DNA of 36,090 nt from an uncultured Clostridia bacterium (GCA_944385925.1 CALWZE010000007.1:1-36090); one strand, 5' to 3'. Shown: positions 1-8,163, counted from the first letter of the stretch. Numbers and translations are program-made. Notes: generated by a model not told the origin, from the letters alone.

Positions 1-84
1 TTCAGAAGAACCTCTCCGTTCGACTTGCATGTGTTAGGCGCGCCGCCAGCGTTCGTCCTGAGCCAGGATCAAACTCTTAATAGT
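1..84 (-). rRNA. 16S ribosomal RNA, 5' end only
   Basis: The complement of 58-77 is the universal 16S 5' primer site (AGAGTTTGATCCTGGCTCAG), followed toward position 1 by the conserved GACGAACGCTGGCGGC stretch. The gene runs off the left edge. The 5' boundary is placed about seven bases before the primer site by analogy with E. coli and is approximate. Confidence 0.97.
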
Positions 85-300
85 TTGTATCTAAACAAGC
101 TTTTTACAGCTCGTCCAAATCTGCTCAGAACATCATCTCTGACGTCCTGTCTTTACCTTCGCCGGTCTCTCTCCGGCTGCTCTCAAACGCCCGATTTCTC
201 GGGGCCTGGAGCCAATTAACAAGGGTCTTTCAAGCTTCTGTATCGTTTAATTTTCAAGGTCCTTAGCGCTCTTAGCGAGCGGCCCCTCGGCTGAGGTGCA
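85..300 (-). other. rRNA operon leader
   Basis: This is the transcribed spacer between the rRNA promoter and 16S. On the minus strand it holds a stretch beginning CTTGAAAATTAAAC, a sequence type common next to clostridial rRNA genes, and several short GC-rich hairpins. No gene is seen. Leader function in antitermination and 16S processing is known for such regions; no boxA was assigned with certainty. Confidence 0.7.
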
Positions 301-306
301 TGATTG

Positions 307-335
307 ATTATACAGACTCGCCCCCCTCATGTCAA
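307..335 (-). promoter_or_regulatory. rRNA operon promoter (sigma-A)
   Basis: On the minus strand a perfect TTGACA (335-330) is separated by exactly 17 bases from a perfect TATAAT (312-307). A-tracts lie directly upstream and could act as an UP element. Transcription should start near 300, about 215 bases before 16S. Confidence 0.93.
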
Positions 336-750
336 CACTTTTTTCCTTCTTTTTTCAACTTCTCCGTGCGTGTCGCAAATCCGCCCCTTTTTCGCTTTTT
401 CTCTCCCTGCATACTCCCTGTTCGGATTCCCCGGGGCGGTTCGGCGCACAGATTAATTTGCATCAGAATCTCCCAGAACAACCGGACAGCCTTTAACTTC
501 TTCGGCCTGTATTGCGCAATCAGTTCCCATGGTTAAATCCCCAAGTGTTCGCATACAGTTTCAGCGAAGAACACCAGAAATCCATTTCCCGCATTTTCTT
601 TCCTTTTCCCATGGCTTTTTTCTTCGAGCATGCGCTACTTTAAACTGAACAATTTCCGACATGCCCTGTTTCAATCGACGCTTAATAAAGAAATGCCTTT
701 AATCCTTAAGGCTGAACCGCTCGTTTGTCTTGCGTCGAAAATCGGGCGCG
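336..750. other. intergenic stretch with no gene seen
   Basis: About 400 bases between the rRNA promoter and the hairpin at 754-796. Short open frames exist on both strands, but none has a ribosome binding site or a recognisable product. No second rRNA promoter as good as the one at 307-335 was found. Confidence 0.6.
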
Positions 751-753
751 CAC

Positions 754-796
754 AACACAACCCCTTCCCTGACAGTTCAGCGGAAGGGGTTGTGTT
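754..796. terminator. strong hairpin downstream of the flippase gene
   Basis: Bases 754-768 pair perfectly with 782-796 (15 bp), and the loop can form a further 4-bp stem. A short T-run follows only on the plus strand. By location it most likely ends the minus-strand transcript of the flippase operon before the rRNA promoter, although the T-tract polarity fits plus-strand transcription better. Confidence 0.65.
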
Positions 797-853
797 TTCA
801 TTCACGATTCCGTTTTTCCAATCTTCGCAAAACCGAGCGCACAGGCGGCACAC

Positions 854-2104
854 TCATTTTTTTGCTTTGTTAAGGGCTAATAACCCAAATACAGCCAGCG
901 CGACGCATTGCACGATAAGCGCAAGTATAGTTGCATAGGAGGTTCCGAACATTTCATAGCGGGCAATAAGCGGTCTGCTGATCAGAAGACTGACCAGAAT
1001 ACCGATCAAATTCGCCCCGATCAGACCGCGCATCTCGCGAAGCACAGTCAAAAGCATGCAATAAAACAAGGATAAGGAGGTAAACACGGTGCACACCACC
1101 ATCGGCACAAGCAGCGGGCTGTAAGCTACCATGTCCTGACCATAAAGCAGCGCCAGTCCCCATTTGCCCAGCAACAGCACGCCGGCAATTCCCAGCACGC
1201 CCACGCCGAACACCCCCAGCGTTATCAAAGCCGCGAGCTTTTTAAATCCTCTGCGGTCACCGTTGTTCAGCTTCTCGGTAAACATGGTGATAAATGGGGA
1301 AAACAGATAGGTCACGCCGACTTGCAGAATCAGCACCGGAGAATTGACCAGATTGTAAATGCCAATCTCGTTTGTTCCCATCATCCGTTCCAGCATCAGT
1401 TTCGGCACCGACGCCGCGGCCGTATTCAAAAATACATATACCGCAAGCGGCGCACACTCCCAAAGCAGCGCGCCGACACGGGATGCCTGCGGACGTTCCA
1501 GCGGCAGGTAGAATAGCCGGGTCCGCAGGATGTCATACCAGAAACTGAATCCATAACAAAGCGCCGTCATCAACACGAGCGCGAGAATCAGACTTTGGGT
1601 TAAATAAAGGCCCAATGAAAATGCCGCAACACTCAGCAAACCGCGAACCGCATAGGAAATGCCGATAACATCCATTCGGTCCTTTTTCTGCGCGCAGCCG
1701 TGAAAAACGTCGGTCAAGGATTCCAGCAGCTTATAAAACAGATAGATGTAAATACAGATCGCCTGCTCTGCGCCATAGCCGATGACCATTGTATATCCCG
1801 CGCAGAGCAGCACCGCCGCCGCGATCGTTACGACCCGCGAAGCAATATACACGCTGTTGGAAAACCGCTCCTTCGCATCCGACACCTGATAGGTGCGCAT
1901 GCCGTAGGAAGCGAGGGTCAAAAACACATTGGTGACCGTCATGGCCGTCGCCAGCAATCCTGCATTATAGACTCCCGCCAAACGTTCTACGAGTAAACCG
2001 GTAATCAGCCACTGACAGATAAAATAAAACATCGAACCCGCTGTGTTGAACAGCAGGTTGCGCTTCAGATTATGTTCATCCTTTTTCAGTTCACTCATCC
2101 GCAA
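854..2104 (-). CDS. polysaccharide/oligosaccharide flippase-like membrane protein
   Basis: A 416-residue, very hydrophobic protein with about twelve predicted membrane segments, starting with a charged cytoplasmic tail and the segment around residues 22-45. The pattern (paired helices and a loop ending in a short KKAKK-type tail) resembles the Wzx/MATE-type polysaccharide biosynthesis exporter family, whose members flip lipid-linked sugars across the membrane. The substrate cannot be told: no glycosyltransferases are nearby. The start is a TTG directly after the stop of the HD-domain gene, with GGAG six bases upstream; an ATG two codons later is the alternative. The abutting stop and start imply translational coupling. 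The family call is moderately sure. Confidence 0.72.
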   Translation of the reverse strand: MRMSELKKDEHNLKRNLLFNTAGSMFYFICQWLITGLLVERLAGVYNAGLLATAMTVTNVFLTLASYGMRTYQVSDAKERFSNSVYIASRVVTIAAAVLLCAGYTMVIGYGAEQAICIYIYLFYKLLESLTDVFHGCAQKKDRMDVIGISYAVRGLLSVAAFSLGLYLTQSLILALVLMTALCYGFSFWYDILRTRLFYLPLERPQASRVGALLWECAPLAVYVFLNTAAASVPKLMLERMMGTNEIGIYNLVNSPVLILQVGVTYLFSPFITMFTEKLNNGDRRGFKKLAALITLGVFGVGVLGIAGVLLLGKWGLALLYGQDMVAYSPLLVPMVVCTVFTSLSLFYCMLLTVLREMRGLIGANLIGILVSLLISRPLIARYEMFGTSYATILALIVQCVALAVFGLLALNKAKK

Positions 2105-2674
2105 TCAGATCTCCATCGTCCCCATCAGCGAACGCATCGCAAGGATCGTTTTTTCAATCAGCTCGTCCAGCTCCACGCCCATCATCTGGGCGCCCTGCGC
2201 AATCACTTCCCGCGAGCAGCCGGCGGCGAACTTCTTGTCTTTGAATTTTTTCTTGACCGATTTGAGCTCAATATCCGCAACGCTTCTGGAAGGACGCATA
2301 ATCGCCGCCGCGCCGATCAGGCCGGTCAGCTCGTCGGTTGCAAACAGAACCTTTTCCATCATCCGTTCGGGCTCGACCTGAACGCCGGTCATGCCCCAGC
2401 CATGACTGACACAGGCGCGGATCAGGCTTTCGTCCAGATCGAGTTCCCGCATGATCTGCCCTTCTTTGACGCAGTGTTCCTCAGGATACTGCTCAAAATC
2501 AAGATCGTGCAGCATGCCGACCGCTTTCCAGTACTCGACATTCTCCAGATCATAACTCTGCGCAAACCAGCCCATCACGCCGGACACAATTTCCGCGTGG
2601 CGGCGGTGAAAATCCTCCTGGTTATAGCGCTGCATGATCTCACGCGCCTGCTCAACTGAGGGAATATAGCTCAT
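2105..2674 (-). CDS. HD-domain phosphohydrolase-like protein
   Basis: A 189-residue protein of the HD superfamily. The metal-binding pattern is visible: His near residue 25 (RRHAEIV), the HD doublet in GMLHDLDFEQ (about 55-56), a downstream His in CVKEGQ/CVSHGWG (about 90) and an Asp in FATDELTG. Stand-alone proteins of this size are usually annotated as predicted HDIG hydrolases, with nucleotides or phosphate esters as likely substrates, but the real substrate is unknown. It is the first gene of a two-gene unit and its stop touches the start of the flippase gene. The ribosome binding site before the ATG is weak (AAAGGA, spaced about 12). Confidence 0.85.
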   Translation of the reverse strand: MSYIPSVEQAREIMQRYNQEDFHRRHAEIVSGVMGWFAQSYDLENVEYWKAVGMLHDLDFEQYPEEHCVKEGQIMRELDLDESLIRACVSHGWGMTGVQVEPERMMEKVLFATDELTGLIGAAAIMRPSRSVADIELKSVKKKFKDKKFAAGCSREVIAQGAQMMGVELDELIEKTILAMRSLMGTMEI

Positions 2675-2708
2675 ATTGATTACCCGTCCTTTCCGGTTTT
2701 TAAATCCT

Positions 2709-2755
2709 GCCGGGAACCAGGCCGCAGACGCTCTGCCTGCGGCCTGGTTCCCGGC
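2709..2755. terminator. 19-bp hairpin between two minus-strand units
   Basis: Bases 2709-2727 pair perfectly with 2737-2755 around a 9-base loop. Neither side carries a T-tract, so it may be a transcript-stabilising or Rho-assisted element rather than a classic intrinsic terminator. It separates the GIY-YIG gene from the HD-hydrolase gene. Confidence 0.6.
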
Positions 2756-2804
2756 GCCGTTTACATAAAATCAAGGCTGAAAATTGATCGCCGCAAAACA
2801 CTTT

Positions 2805-3122
2805 TTAAAATTCACTGTTCAAAAGCGCCTGCGGGCCCTTGGGCACGACGGTCTGCGCGTCCGGTGCGGATTGCGCGGCGTCAATCAGGGCCAGCTTCTG
2901 CGCGCGGTTCAGCCGCTTGATCTGTGCTTCCCGGCGCAGTGCGTCCGCGCGGTCGGCCCTCTCTTCCAGATAGATCATCTCCACCGGACGGCGCGCTCTG
3001 GTGCAGCGGCTTGCCGTTCCGGCATTATGCGCTGCGAGCCGCCTTGCCGGGTTATTCGTCCAGCCCGTATAAAGACTTCCGTCCGCACAGCGCAAAATAT
3101 AGACATATGCCTCGCTTTTCAT
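2805..3122 (-). CDS. GIY-YIG nuclease superfamily protein (YhbQ/UPF0213-like)
   Basis: With the start at 3122 this is a 105-residue single-domain protein. The N-terminal YVYILRCADGSLYTGWTNN matches the GIY-YIG signature (YVYIL...YTGWT), followed by the usual R (PARRLAAHN) and the conserved Glu in VEMIYLEER. Small bacterial members of this type are predicted nucleases with little biochemical data. The open frame extends upstream, but the ATG at 3122 aligns with the family start and overlaps the stop of the preceding small gene (ATGA), which indicates translational coupling. The C-terminal 20 residues past the domain are not recognised. Confidence 0.88.
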   Translation of the reverse strand: MKSEAYVYILRCADGSLYTGWTNNPARRLAAHNAGTASRCTRARRPVEMIYLEERADRADALRREAQIKRLNRAQKLALIDAAQSAPDAQTVVPKGPQALLNSEF

Positions 3123-3268
3123 TCCTGTTCGCCGTTTTCCTGCATTTGCAGCAGTTTTGCAATTCTGCATCGATTTGCCGCCGTCCTTTTGCGGCGCAGA
3201 ATCATCCACAGCGACCAAAGCGCGGCCGCTGCAAGCACGGCAGATACCAGTAATGACGCAGGGTCCAT
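3119..3268 (-). CDS. small single-pass membrane protein, 49 residues, unknown function
   Basis: Not recognised. It begins MDPASLLVSAVLAAAALW, giving one hydrophobic segment (about residues 5-24) followed by a basic stretch (ILRRKRTAANR) and an acidic tail (QENGEQE), so N-out/C-in by the positive-inside rule. A good ribosome binding site (GGAAGG, spaced about 9) precedes the ATG, and the TGA overlaps the ATG of the GIY-YIG gene by four bases. The coupling and binding site support it as a real gene although it is below normal size cut-offs. Confidence 0.68.
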   Translation of the reverse strand: MDPASLLVSAVLAAAALWSLWMILRRKRTAANRCRIAKLLQMQENGEQE

Positions 3269-3307
3269 AAAGTTTTCCCTTCCTTTCCAGTCACCTTGTT
3301 TTCTTAT

Positions 3308-4024
3308 TTATTCTACTGTATTTATACCGGCCCTGAGGGCCTGGGTATGCTGATCCTTGCGGCGAATGCGGTAGAGTTTACCGTCTTTGCAGAAATTCGC
3401 CCCCGTCTGTTTGAAATAAAAACCCACTCCTGCACGATTGCACTGTGCCCGGAGCGAAAGTATCCAGCTGTAATCGCACACGCGCGCCTGTTCGCCGCTT
3501 TCCCCGCCGGCAATCAGCCGATCAATCCACGGTCCCAGCCATCGGGACAGATCCACCGGACCGAGCAGCGGTTCACAGCAGAGTATTTTGCGGCGGACCG
3601 GCGCTTCCAAAAACACCGGCATCCGCTCCTGTGCGCGTTTCTGGTTCTCCACGGTGCAGCCAATCGTGACATTCGGCCAGCCCTCTCCCCAATCCGAAGG
3701 AACGCATTGCGCAATGCGTTCCGGGCGTTTTGTCAGAAACAAAAATTCGAGATCCCGCCGCTCGCGAATCATATCCCAAGCTTCGCTGCGCCAGATATCC
3801 GCGTCTTCCACCAGAAAATCCGAGCTGAAACAGGTCCAGACCAGCTCTCCGGGCGCAATTTTGTAGTTGCCGTCCCTTCCTCGGCGGACCGGAAGATCAA
3901 ACTCGGCCGTGCGCTGCACGACGCTGCTGTCCCGTCCATGCTTTGCATCGATGCGGTAAACATAACAGTTCGCGCAGCCTTCGCTCTTTTTATGGCATCC
4001 GTGCCAGGGATTCCAGCCGGCCAT
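3308..4024 (-). CDS. DUF5131 (phage Gp37/Gp68-like) protein
   Basis: A 238-residue protein that begins with WNPWHGCHKKSEGCANCY, the hallmark of the DUF5131/Gp37-Gp68 family: three Cys in a C-x6-C-x2-C arrangement (about residues 10, 17, 20), expected to bind a metal or Fe-S cluster. Later conserved blocks are FLTKRPER, WPNVTIGCTVENQ and GGESGEQAR. The family occurs in phages and bacterial chromosomes; the fold resembles radical-SAM proteins but no reaction is established. It is last in the adenosine-deaminase operon, four bases after the CDF gene, with GAGGA ahead of its ATG. Family confident, function unknown. Confidence 0.88.
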   Translation of the reverse strand: MAGWNPWHGCHKKSEGCANCYVYRIDAKHGRDSSVVQRTAEFDLPVRRGRDGNYKIAPGELVWTCFSSDFLVEDADIWRSEAWDMIRERRDLEFLFLTKRPERIAQCVPSDWGEGWPNVTIGCTVENQKRAQERMPVFLEAPVRRKILCCEPLLGPVDLSRWLGPWIDRLIAGGESGEQARVCDYSWILSLRAQCNRAGVGFYFKQTGANFCKDGKLYRIRRKDQHTQALRAGINTVE

Positions 4025-4028
4025 TTTG

Positions 4029-5198
4029 CTATTCCTCTATGCTTGCATGATAATTGCGGTCAATCTCGATTACCGGGTAATAAGACGGGTCGATCTCCCG
4101 CACCTTCTGCTCTACAAAACGGCGCAGCTGATCGCTGTCTGCGCGGTAATCGCTCGGAACCGCCACGTCAAAAAACAGGTTTGTATGGTCATGGGTGCGT
4201 GCCATGCGAAGATCATGAATAGACAAACAGGGATCGATCTCCCGCACGCCCGCGTCCAGTTTCTCCCGAACCTGGTTGAGCGCCGCATCGTCCGTCTCGA
4301 CCGGATCAAGGTGGATCACCAGCTTGACGCCGAGCTCCCGCTCGACCTCCCGCTCGATATTATCCAGAATCCCATGGGCATACATCGGGTCCTGTGCAGC
4401 GCTCATCTCAACATGTGCCGTTGCAAATTTGTGCTCCGGGCCATAGGAATGCACCATCAGATCATGCAGCCCAAGCACGCCGTCATAGCCGCGGATCTTT
4501 TCTTCCAGCGCCTGCATCAATTCCGCGCTGGGCGCCTCGCCAAGCAGCGGACTGAGTGCATCGCGAAGGATACCAAAACCGGAAACCAGAATAAACACGG
4601 CAACCACAGCGCCGGCCCAGCCGTCGATCCGAATCTGAAAAACCGCCTGCACTATCGCGCCCAGCAACACAGCGCCGGTCGCCACTATGTCATTGCGGCT
4701 GTCATCTGACGCCGCCAGCAGGGTCGGCGAGTCGACGCTCGCAGCCGCACGCCGGTAAAACAGCATCATCCAAAGCTTGATCGCAACCGATCCTGCCAGC
4801 ACCACGAATACCGCCGCCGAAAAGCTGACCGCGTCCGGCGAAATGATCTTTTCCACCGAATTTTTCAGCAATTCGCCGCCCAGCAGCAAAATCACCAGCG
4901 CAATAACCGCCCCGGCGAGATTCTCCACTCTGGAGTGGCCGAAGGGGTGTTCGCGGTCTGCCGGTTTTCTTGCAAGCCGGAATCCCAGCATGGTTACGAT
5001 GGATGCGCCCGCATCGGACAGGTTGTTGACAGCGTCCGCAATAATGGACACGCTGCCGCTGAACAGTCCAACAGCCAGCTTGAATCCAAAAAGGAGGACA
5101 TTGCACCCAAGTCCGACCGTGCCGGCAAAGGAGCCGACGGACTCCCGGTCTGCGTTGGGGTTCTTTTTATTATACCATTTCAGCAATGCTTCGGTCAT
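4029..5198 (-). CDS. cation diffusion facilitator (CDF) metal exporter
   Basis: With the ATG at 5198 the protein has 389 residues: about six membrane helices and a cytoplasmic C-terminal domain rich in His and Asp. Family signatures are SIIADAVNNLSDAG in helix 2 (metal-site Asp and Asn) and HPFGHSRVENLAG in the following loop. It should export divalent cations (Zn2+, Mn2+, Fe2+ or similar) in exchange for protons; the metal is not decidable. The C-terminal part is longer than in minimal CDFs and seems to hold two ferredoxin-like repeats. A longer in-frame reading to 5396 exists but only overlaps the DUF1653 gene and is rejected. It follows DUF1653 by seven bases. Confidence 0.92.
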   Translation of the reverse strand: MTEALLKWYNKKNPNADRESVGSFAGTVGLGCNVLLFGFKLAVGLFSGSVSIIADAVNNLSDAGASIVTMLGFRLARKPADREHPFGHSRVENLAGAVIALVILLLGGELLKNSVEKIISPDAVSFSAAVFVVLAGSVAIKLWMMLFYRRAAASVDSPTLLAASDDSRNDIVATGAVLLGAIVQAVFQIRIDGWAGAVVAVFILVSGFGILRDALSPLLGEAPSAELMQALEEKIRGYDGVLGLHDLMVHSYGPEHKFATAHVEMSAAQDPMYAHGILDNIEREVERELGVKLVIHLDPVETDDAALNQVREKLDAGVREIDPCLSIHDLRMARTHDHTNLFFDVAVPSDYRADSDQLRRFVEQKVREIDPSYYPVIEIDRNYHASIEE

Positions 5199-5205
5199 TC
5201 TTTTC

Positions 5206-5481
5206 TTACACTTCGCTTTTCTCTGGTTCTTCTGATTGCGGCAATTCCTCCGCAGTAAAGCGGATATAGCGCCTGCCGTCGCGCTCAACCGTTTCACACC
5301 ACATTTCCGCCGGGCGCACCCAAAGTCCCCGTTCGCCGTACAGCGCCCGGTAAACGACCATGGGTTCGCCGGTTTCGCTGTGCCGCGCAATTTCAAGCAC
5401 CTCGTACCGGTTTCCTTTAAAATGGCGGTAAATTCCCGGCTTTATCTTCTCTTTATACCACCCGAAATCATTTCTTTCCAC
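5206..5481 (-). CDS. DUF1653 domain protein
   Basis: A 91-residue protein that fits DUF1653 over almost its full length: KPGIYRHFKGNRYEVLEIARHSETGEPMVVY and then RALYGERGLWVRPAEMW, the two characteristic blocks. The family is small, widespread and of unknown function; it probably forms a compact beta-barrel. The start is a GTG with GGGGGA eight bases upstream, located in the 3' end of the adenosine deaminase gene two bases after its stop, so the two are coupled. Confidence 0.88.
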   Translation of the reverse strand: MERNDFGWYKEKIKPGIYRHFKGNRYEVLEIARHSETGEPMVVYRALYGERGLWVRPAEMWCETVERDGRRYIRFTAEELPQSEEPEKSEV

Positions 5482-5483
5482 AG

Positions 5484-6503
5484 CTATTCCCCCGCTTCAT
5501 CCAATCTGCGCAGAAGCGTCTCCCTTTCCGGCCCTTCCATAAAGGCAGCCTGCGCCGCAATCCGGTTCATACGAAGCAGATCGGTTTCTTCGAATCCGCA
5601 CCGGGCAAGTGCCAGATCATATTCGCTGTCCAAGGTAACACCCGCAATAATCGGGTTATCTGTATTCAGAGTCACCCGCACGCCCATGTCCAGCAGCGCC
5701 TTGGCAGGGTGCGCTTCATAAGACGGACGGGTTTCGCACTGCACATTGCTGGTCAGACAGATCTCCAGCGTTACGCCCCGCTCTGCGGCGATCCCGCAAA
5801 GCTCTTTATCCTCAAAAATATGATGGCCGTGCCCAATGCGTGACGCGCCGAAATCCAGAATTGCCGTCCGGACCGTTTCCGGGCCCTGGCTGTCTCCGGC
5901 GTGACAGGTGAAAGGCACGCCGGCTTGCCGCGCGATTGCAAACAGCTCGCCGAAATCCGAAAGCGCGCAAAGCCCCTCTGCGCCCGCGAGATCAAAGCCC
6001 CGCACAAGGTCGCTGCGGCAGCTGTCCGCAAGGCGCACCGTTTCCAGATTAGCCTGCCGGTTATCCGACGCCTGCCCGATGCACATCGCACACAGCAAAA
6101 TCCCGGCACGCAGCGAGCGGCACTGTTTCAGCGCGATGCGCACGCCGTCCTCCACCGCCTCCACTGCCTCTCGCTGGCTCATGCCCTTACGCGTATGCAG
6201 CTGCGGCGCAAAGCGCAGTTCCAGATAACCCAATCCCTGTTTCTCGCTGCGCAGCACCAGTTCATAAGCAACCCTCGCTAGCGCTTCACGATCCTGCAGA
6301 ACCTTTGTCGGCAGCTCAAATTTGGTGAGGTATTCGTTGACGCTGCGGCATTGCGGGTCACAAACAATAAAAGGCCGCAGCGTTTCCGGGCTGTCGGCGG
6401 GTAATTCCAGATGCCGTTCCTGTGCCAGTTCGAACATTGTTTCGGGGGATATTGCCCCGTCCAGATGGCAATGCAGATCGATTTTCGGGAAGGTATGTTT
6501 CAT
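5484..6503 (-). CDS. add: adenosine deaminase family protein
   Basis: A 339-residue amidohydrolase with the order of metal motifs expected for adenosine deaminase (adenosine to inosine): KIDLHCHLDGA at the N terminus, FTCHAGDS (His201), SRIGHGHHIF and VTLNTDNP near the C terminus. Length matches the bacterial enzymes. One oddity: the usual HAGE block, whose Glu is the catalytic proton donor, reads HAGD here (Asp204), so a related deaminase specificity or altered rate is possible. First gene of a four-gene operon with DUF1653, the CDF exporter and DUF5131. A 6-bp inverted repeat (6518-6537) lies just upstream of the ribosome binding site. Confidence 0.88.
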   Translation of the reverse strand: MKHTFPKIDLHCHLDGAISPETMFELAQERHLELPADSPETLRPFIVCDPQCRSVNEYLTKFELPTKVLQDREALARVAYELVLRSEKQGLGYLELRFAPQLHTRKGMSQREAVEAVEDGVRIALKQCRSLRAGILLCAMCIGQASDNRQANLETVRLADSCRSDLVRGFDLAGAEGLCALSDFGELFAIARQAGVPFTCHAGDSQGPETVRTAILDFGASRIGHGHHIFEDKELCGIAAERGVTLEICLTSNVQCETRPSYEAHPAKALLDMGVRVTLNTDNPIIAGVTLDSEYDLALARCGFEETDLLRMNRIAAQAAFMEGPERETLLRRLDEAGE

Positions 6504-6676
6504 TTTTACGCCTTTCCGCGCGTCTTATATCACGCGCCGTTTTTTTCTCACCGCGCAAACGCAGCCGGATTATTCTGCATTTGATAGGATCAATATAAAG
6601 TCTTTCCGCTTTGGCCCGGCTTCCCACAGCCTTTGGCCGCCAGACCTTTTACTTAAACACCGGAAGATATACGCAA

Positions 6677-6709
6677 GCCGCCGCGCGGGCCGTAAGCCCA
6701 CGCAGCGGC
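6677..6709 (-). terminator. terminator of the PrsA-like gene
   Basis: A 14-bp GC-rich stem (two G-U pairs) with a 5-base loop begins about 20 bases after the stop of the foldase gene. The T-tract is short, so efficiency is uncertain. It separates this gene from the downstream adenosine-deaminase operon. Confidence 0.65.
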
Positions 6710-6732
6710 AATTGTTATTTTCGGTTTTGTCC

Positions 6733-7941
6733 TCAGGCAGCGTCCTGTGTCTGTTCCTCTGTTTCCTGGGTCTCGGAAGAACCGTTCTGCGCCGCATCCT
6801 CCTGAGCAGGCGTCTCATCCGCAGCCGCAGGATAGTTCCAGAAAGTCTGATCCAGCGTGATCAGATCATAACCGCGGCCATATTCCACCTGCATCGCCTC
6901 GCGGTACTCATCAATTTTTGCCGCCGCCCGCTGCTGGATTACGCCGTCGGTCATGGTGGTCGTATCCGGCGCAACACGCAGAATAATATGATAGCCGTTC
7001 GGCGACTGTACAATACCGCTCATTTCACCAACGCCCAGTTCTTTGACCGCCTGCTCAAATTCAGCGACCATCTCACCATCTGTGAAGGTGTAACCCGAAG
7101 GATAATAGGTGATACCGGGATCTTCAGTATATTCCATCATAAGGGTATCAAAGTCCGCACCCGCCTGCAGCTGTGCCAGTACATCTTCAGCAAGCGCCAG
7201 CTTTTCAGCATCCGCGGTCTCATCGCCGGTCGTCGCAAAAAGAATGTGTTTTGCACCGAGATAGCCGTTTTCCTCGGCATACGCTGCAAGTTCTTCGTCG
7301 GTAACCTCTTTCATATCGCTTTGGGTAAAGACATATTCGTACAGCTTGTTGTAAATCATGCTGTCTTCATAAATCTTCTGATAGAGTTCAACGGTCAGGT
7401 AATTCTCTTCCAGCGCGGCATAAAAATCAGCTTCCGTCTCATAGCTTGATTTGACCTGCTCAATGGTCTGCCGCACCTCTTCGCGTTCCTCATCGGTCAG
7501 CTCAATGCCGACATCTTTTGCCCATTGCAGCATGGCGCAGTTATCTCTGAACATCTCAAGCGCCTGGTTCTTGATGTTCTCTCCCTCTTCCAGATGGGTT
7601 TTCCAATAGGTGGGGTCATCGCCCTCATACTCCATCCGGACGGGGTACAGATAATGATTATATTCCATCACGGAAATGGGATATCCGCCGATGGTCATGA
7701 CCGTCTCGTCTGCGCGGGTAAGCGGGGTGCTTTTGAACACGCGATTGAACCAGTCCGGCGCAAAAATACTGACGCACAGCACCGCGAGAGCAACCACTGC
7801 TGCGCCCGCAATGATGCCAAGCAGCCAGGACATTCCCTTCTTCTTTTTCGGTTTTTTTACCTCCTGCGCAGCCGGCTGCTGTTCCGGCTGCTGCTCCGCC
7901 TCGAAATCGATCGGGCTGAACTCATTATTCTGCTGTTCCAT
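6733..7941 (-). CDS. membrane-anchored PrsA/SurA-like peptidyl-prolyl isomerase
   Basis: A 402-residue protein: an acidic, Gln-rich cytoplasmic tail (1-30), a basic patch (KKPKKKKG), one membrane helix (about 38-60), a SurA-like helical domain, and a parvulin (PpiC) domain at about 230-325 with YLGAKHILFAT, AGADFDTLMMEY and SPNGYHIILRV. It should fold secreted proteins outside the membrane. Unlike classical PrsA it has no lipobox and is held by the helix instead. The C-terminal 30 residues are a low-complexity Gln/Glu tail. Good ribosome binding site (AAGGAGAG). Monocistronic, with a long leader. Confidence 0.88.
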   Translation of the reverse strand: MEQQNNEFSPIDFEAEQQPEQQPAAQEVKKPKKKKGMSWLLGIIAGAAVVALAVLCVSIFAPDWFNRVFKSTPLTRADETVMTIGGYPISVMEYNHYLYPVRMEYEGDDPTYWKTHLEEGENIKNQALEMFRDNCAMLQWAKDVGIELTDEEREEVRQTIEQVKSSYETEADFYAALEENYLTVELYQKIYEDSMIYNKLYEYVFTQSDMKEVTDEELAAYAEENGYLGAKHILFATTGDETADAEKLALAEDVLAQLQAGADFDTLMMEYTEDPGITYYPSGYTFTDGEMVAEFEQAVKELGVGEMSGIVQSPNGYHIILRVAPDTTTMTDGVIQQRAAAKIDEYREAMQVEYGRGYDLITLDQTFWNYPAAADETPAQEDAAQNGSSETQETEEQTQDAA

Positions 7942-8023
7942 AATCTCTCCTTATTGCGTTTTTCGGCAGTTTGTAAAATTCCGAAGAATCGTATATAATA
8001 CCTTGTATTCGCAGCCTGAAACG

Positions 8024-8039
8024 GCGCTTTTAAAAGCGC
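8024..8039. promoter_or_regulatory. 16-base perfect palindrome in the foldase leader
   Basis: GCGCTTTTAAAAGCGC lies about 25 bases inside the predicted transcript of the PrsA-like gene. It may be an operator or an RNA hairpin; no regulator is known for it here. Confidence 0.4.
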
Positions 8040-8068
8040 TTCACCATAGAATTACGGCTGTCCTGTAG

Positions 8069-8097
8069 ATTATAGCAGAAAAAGACAGCGCAGACAA
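8069..8097 (-). promoter_or_regulatory. promoter of the PrsA-like gene
   Basis: TTGTCT (8097-8092), a 17-base spacer and a perfect TATAAT (8074-8069) on the minus strand. The transcript would start near 8062, giving a 5' leader of about 120 bases. Confidence 0.8.
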
Positions 8098-8163
8098 TCG
8101 AAGCTGCGCGTTTTATTTTACATCTGAAGCTGAAATCAACTTGAAAGGGTCGGTGAAACTTTC

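Noticed and set aside
25-219. 64-codon plus-strand frame over the 16S start
   Set aside because: It covers the complement of the 16S rRNA 5' end and its leader.
2709-2755. Calling the 19-bp hairpin a mobile-element end or CRISPR-like repeat
   Set aside because: It occurs once in the window, has no flanking duplication and sits in a normal intergenic place.
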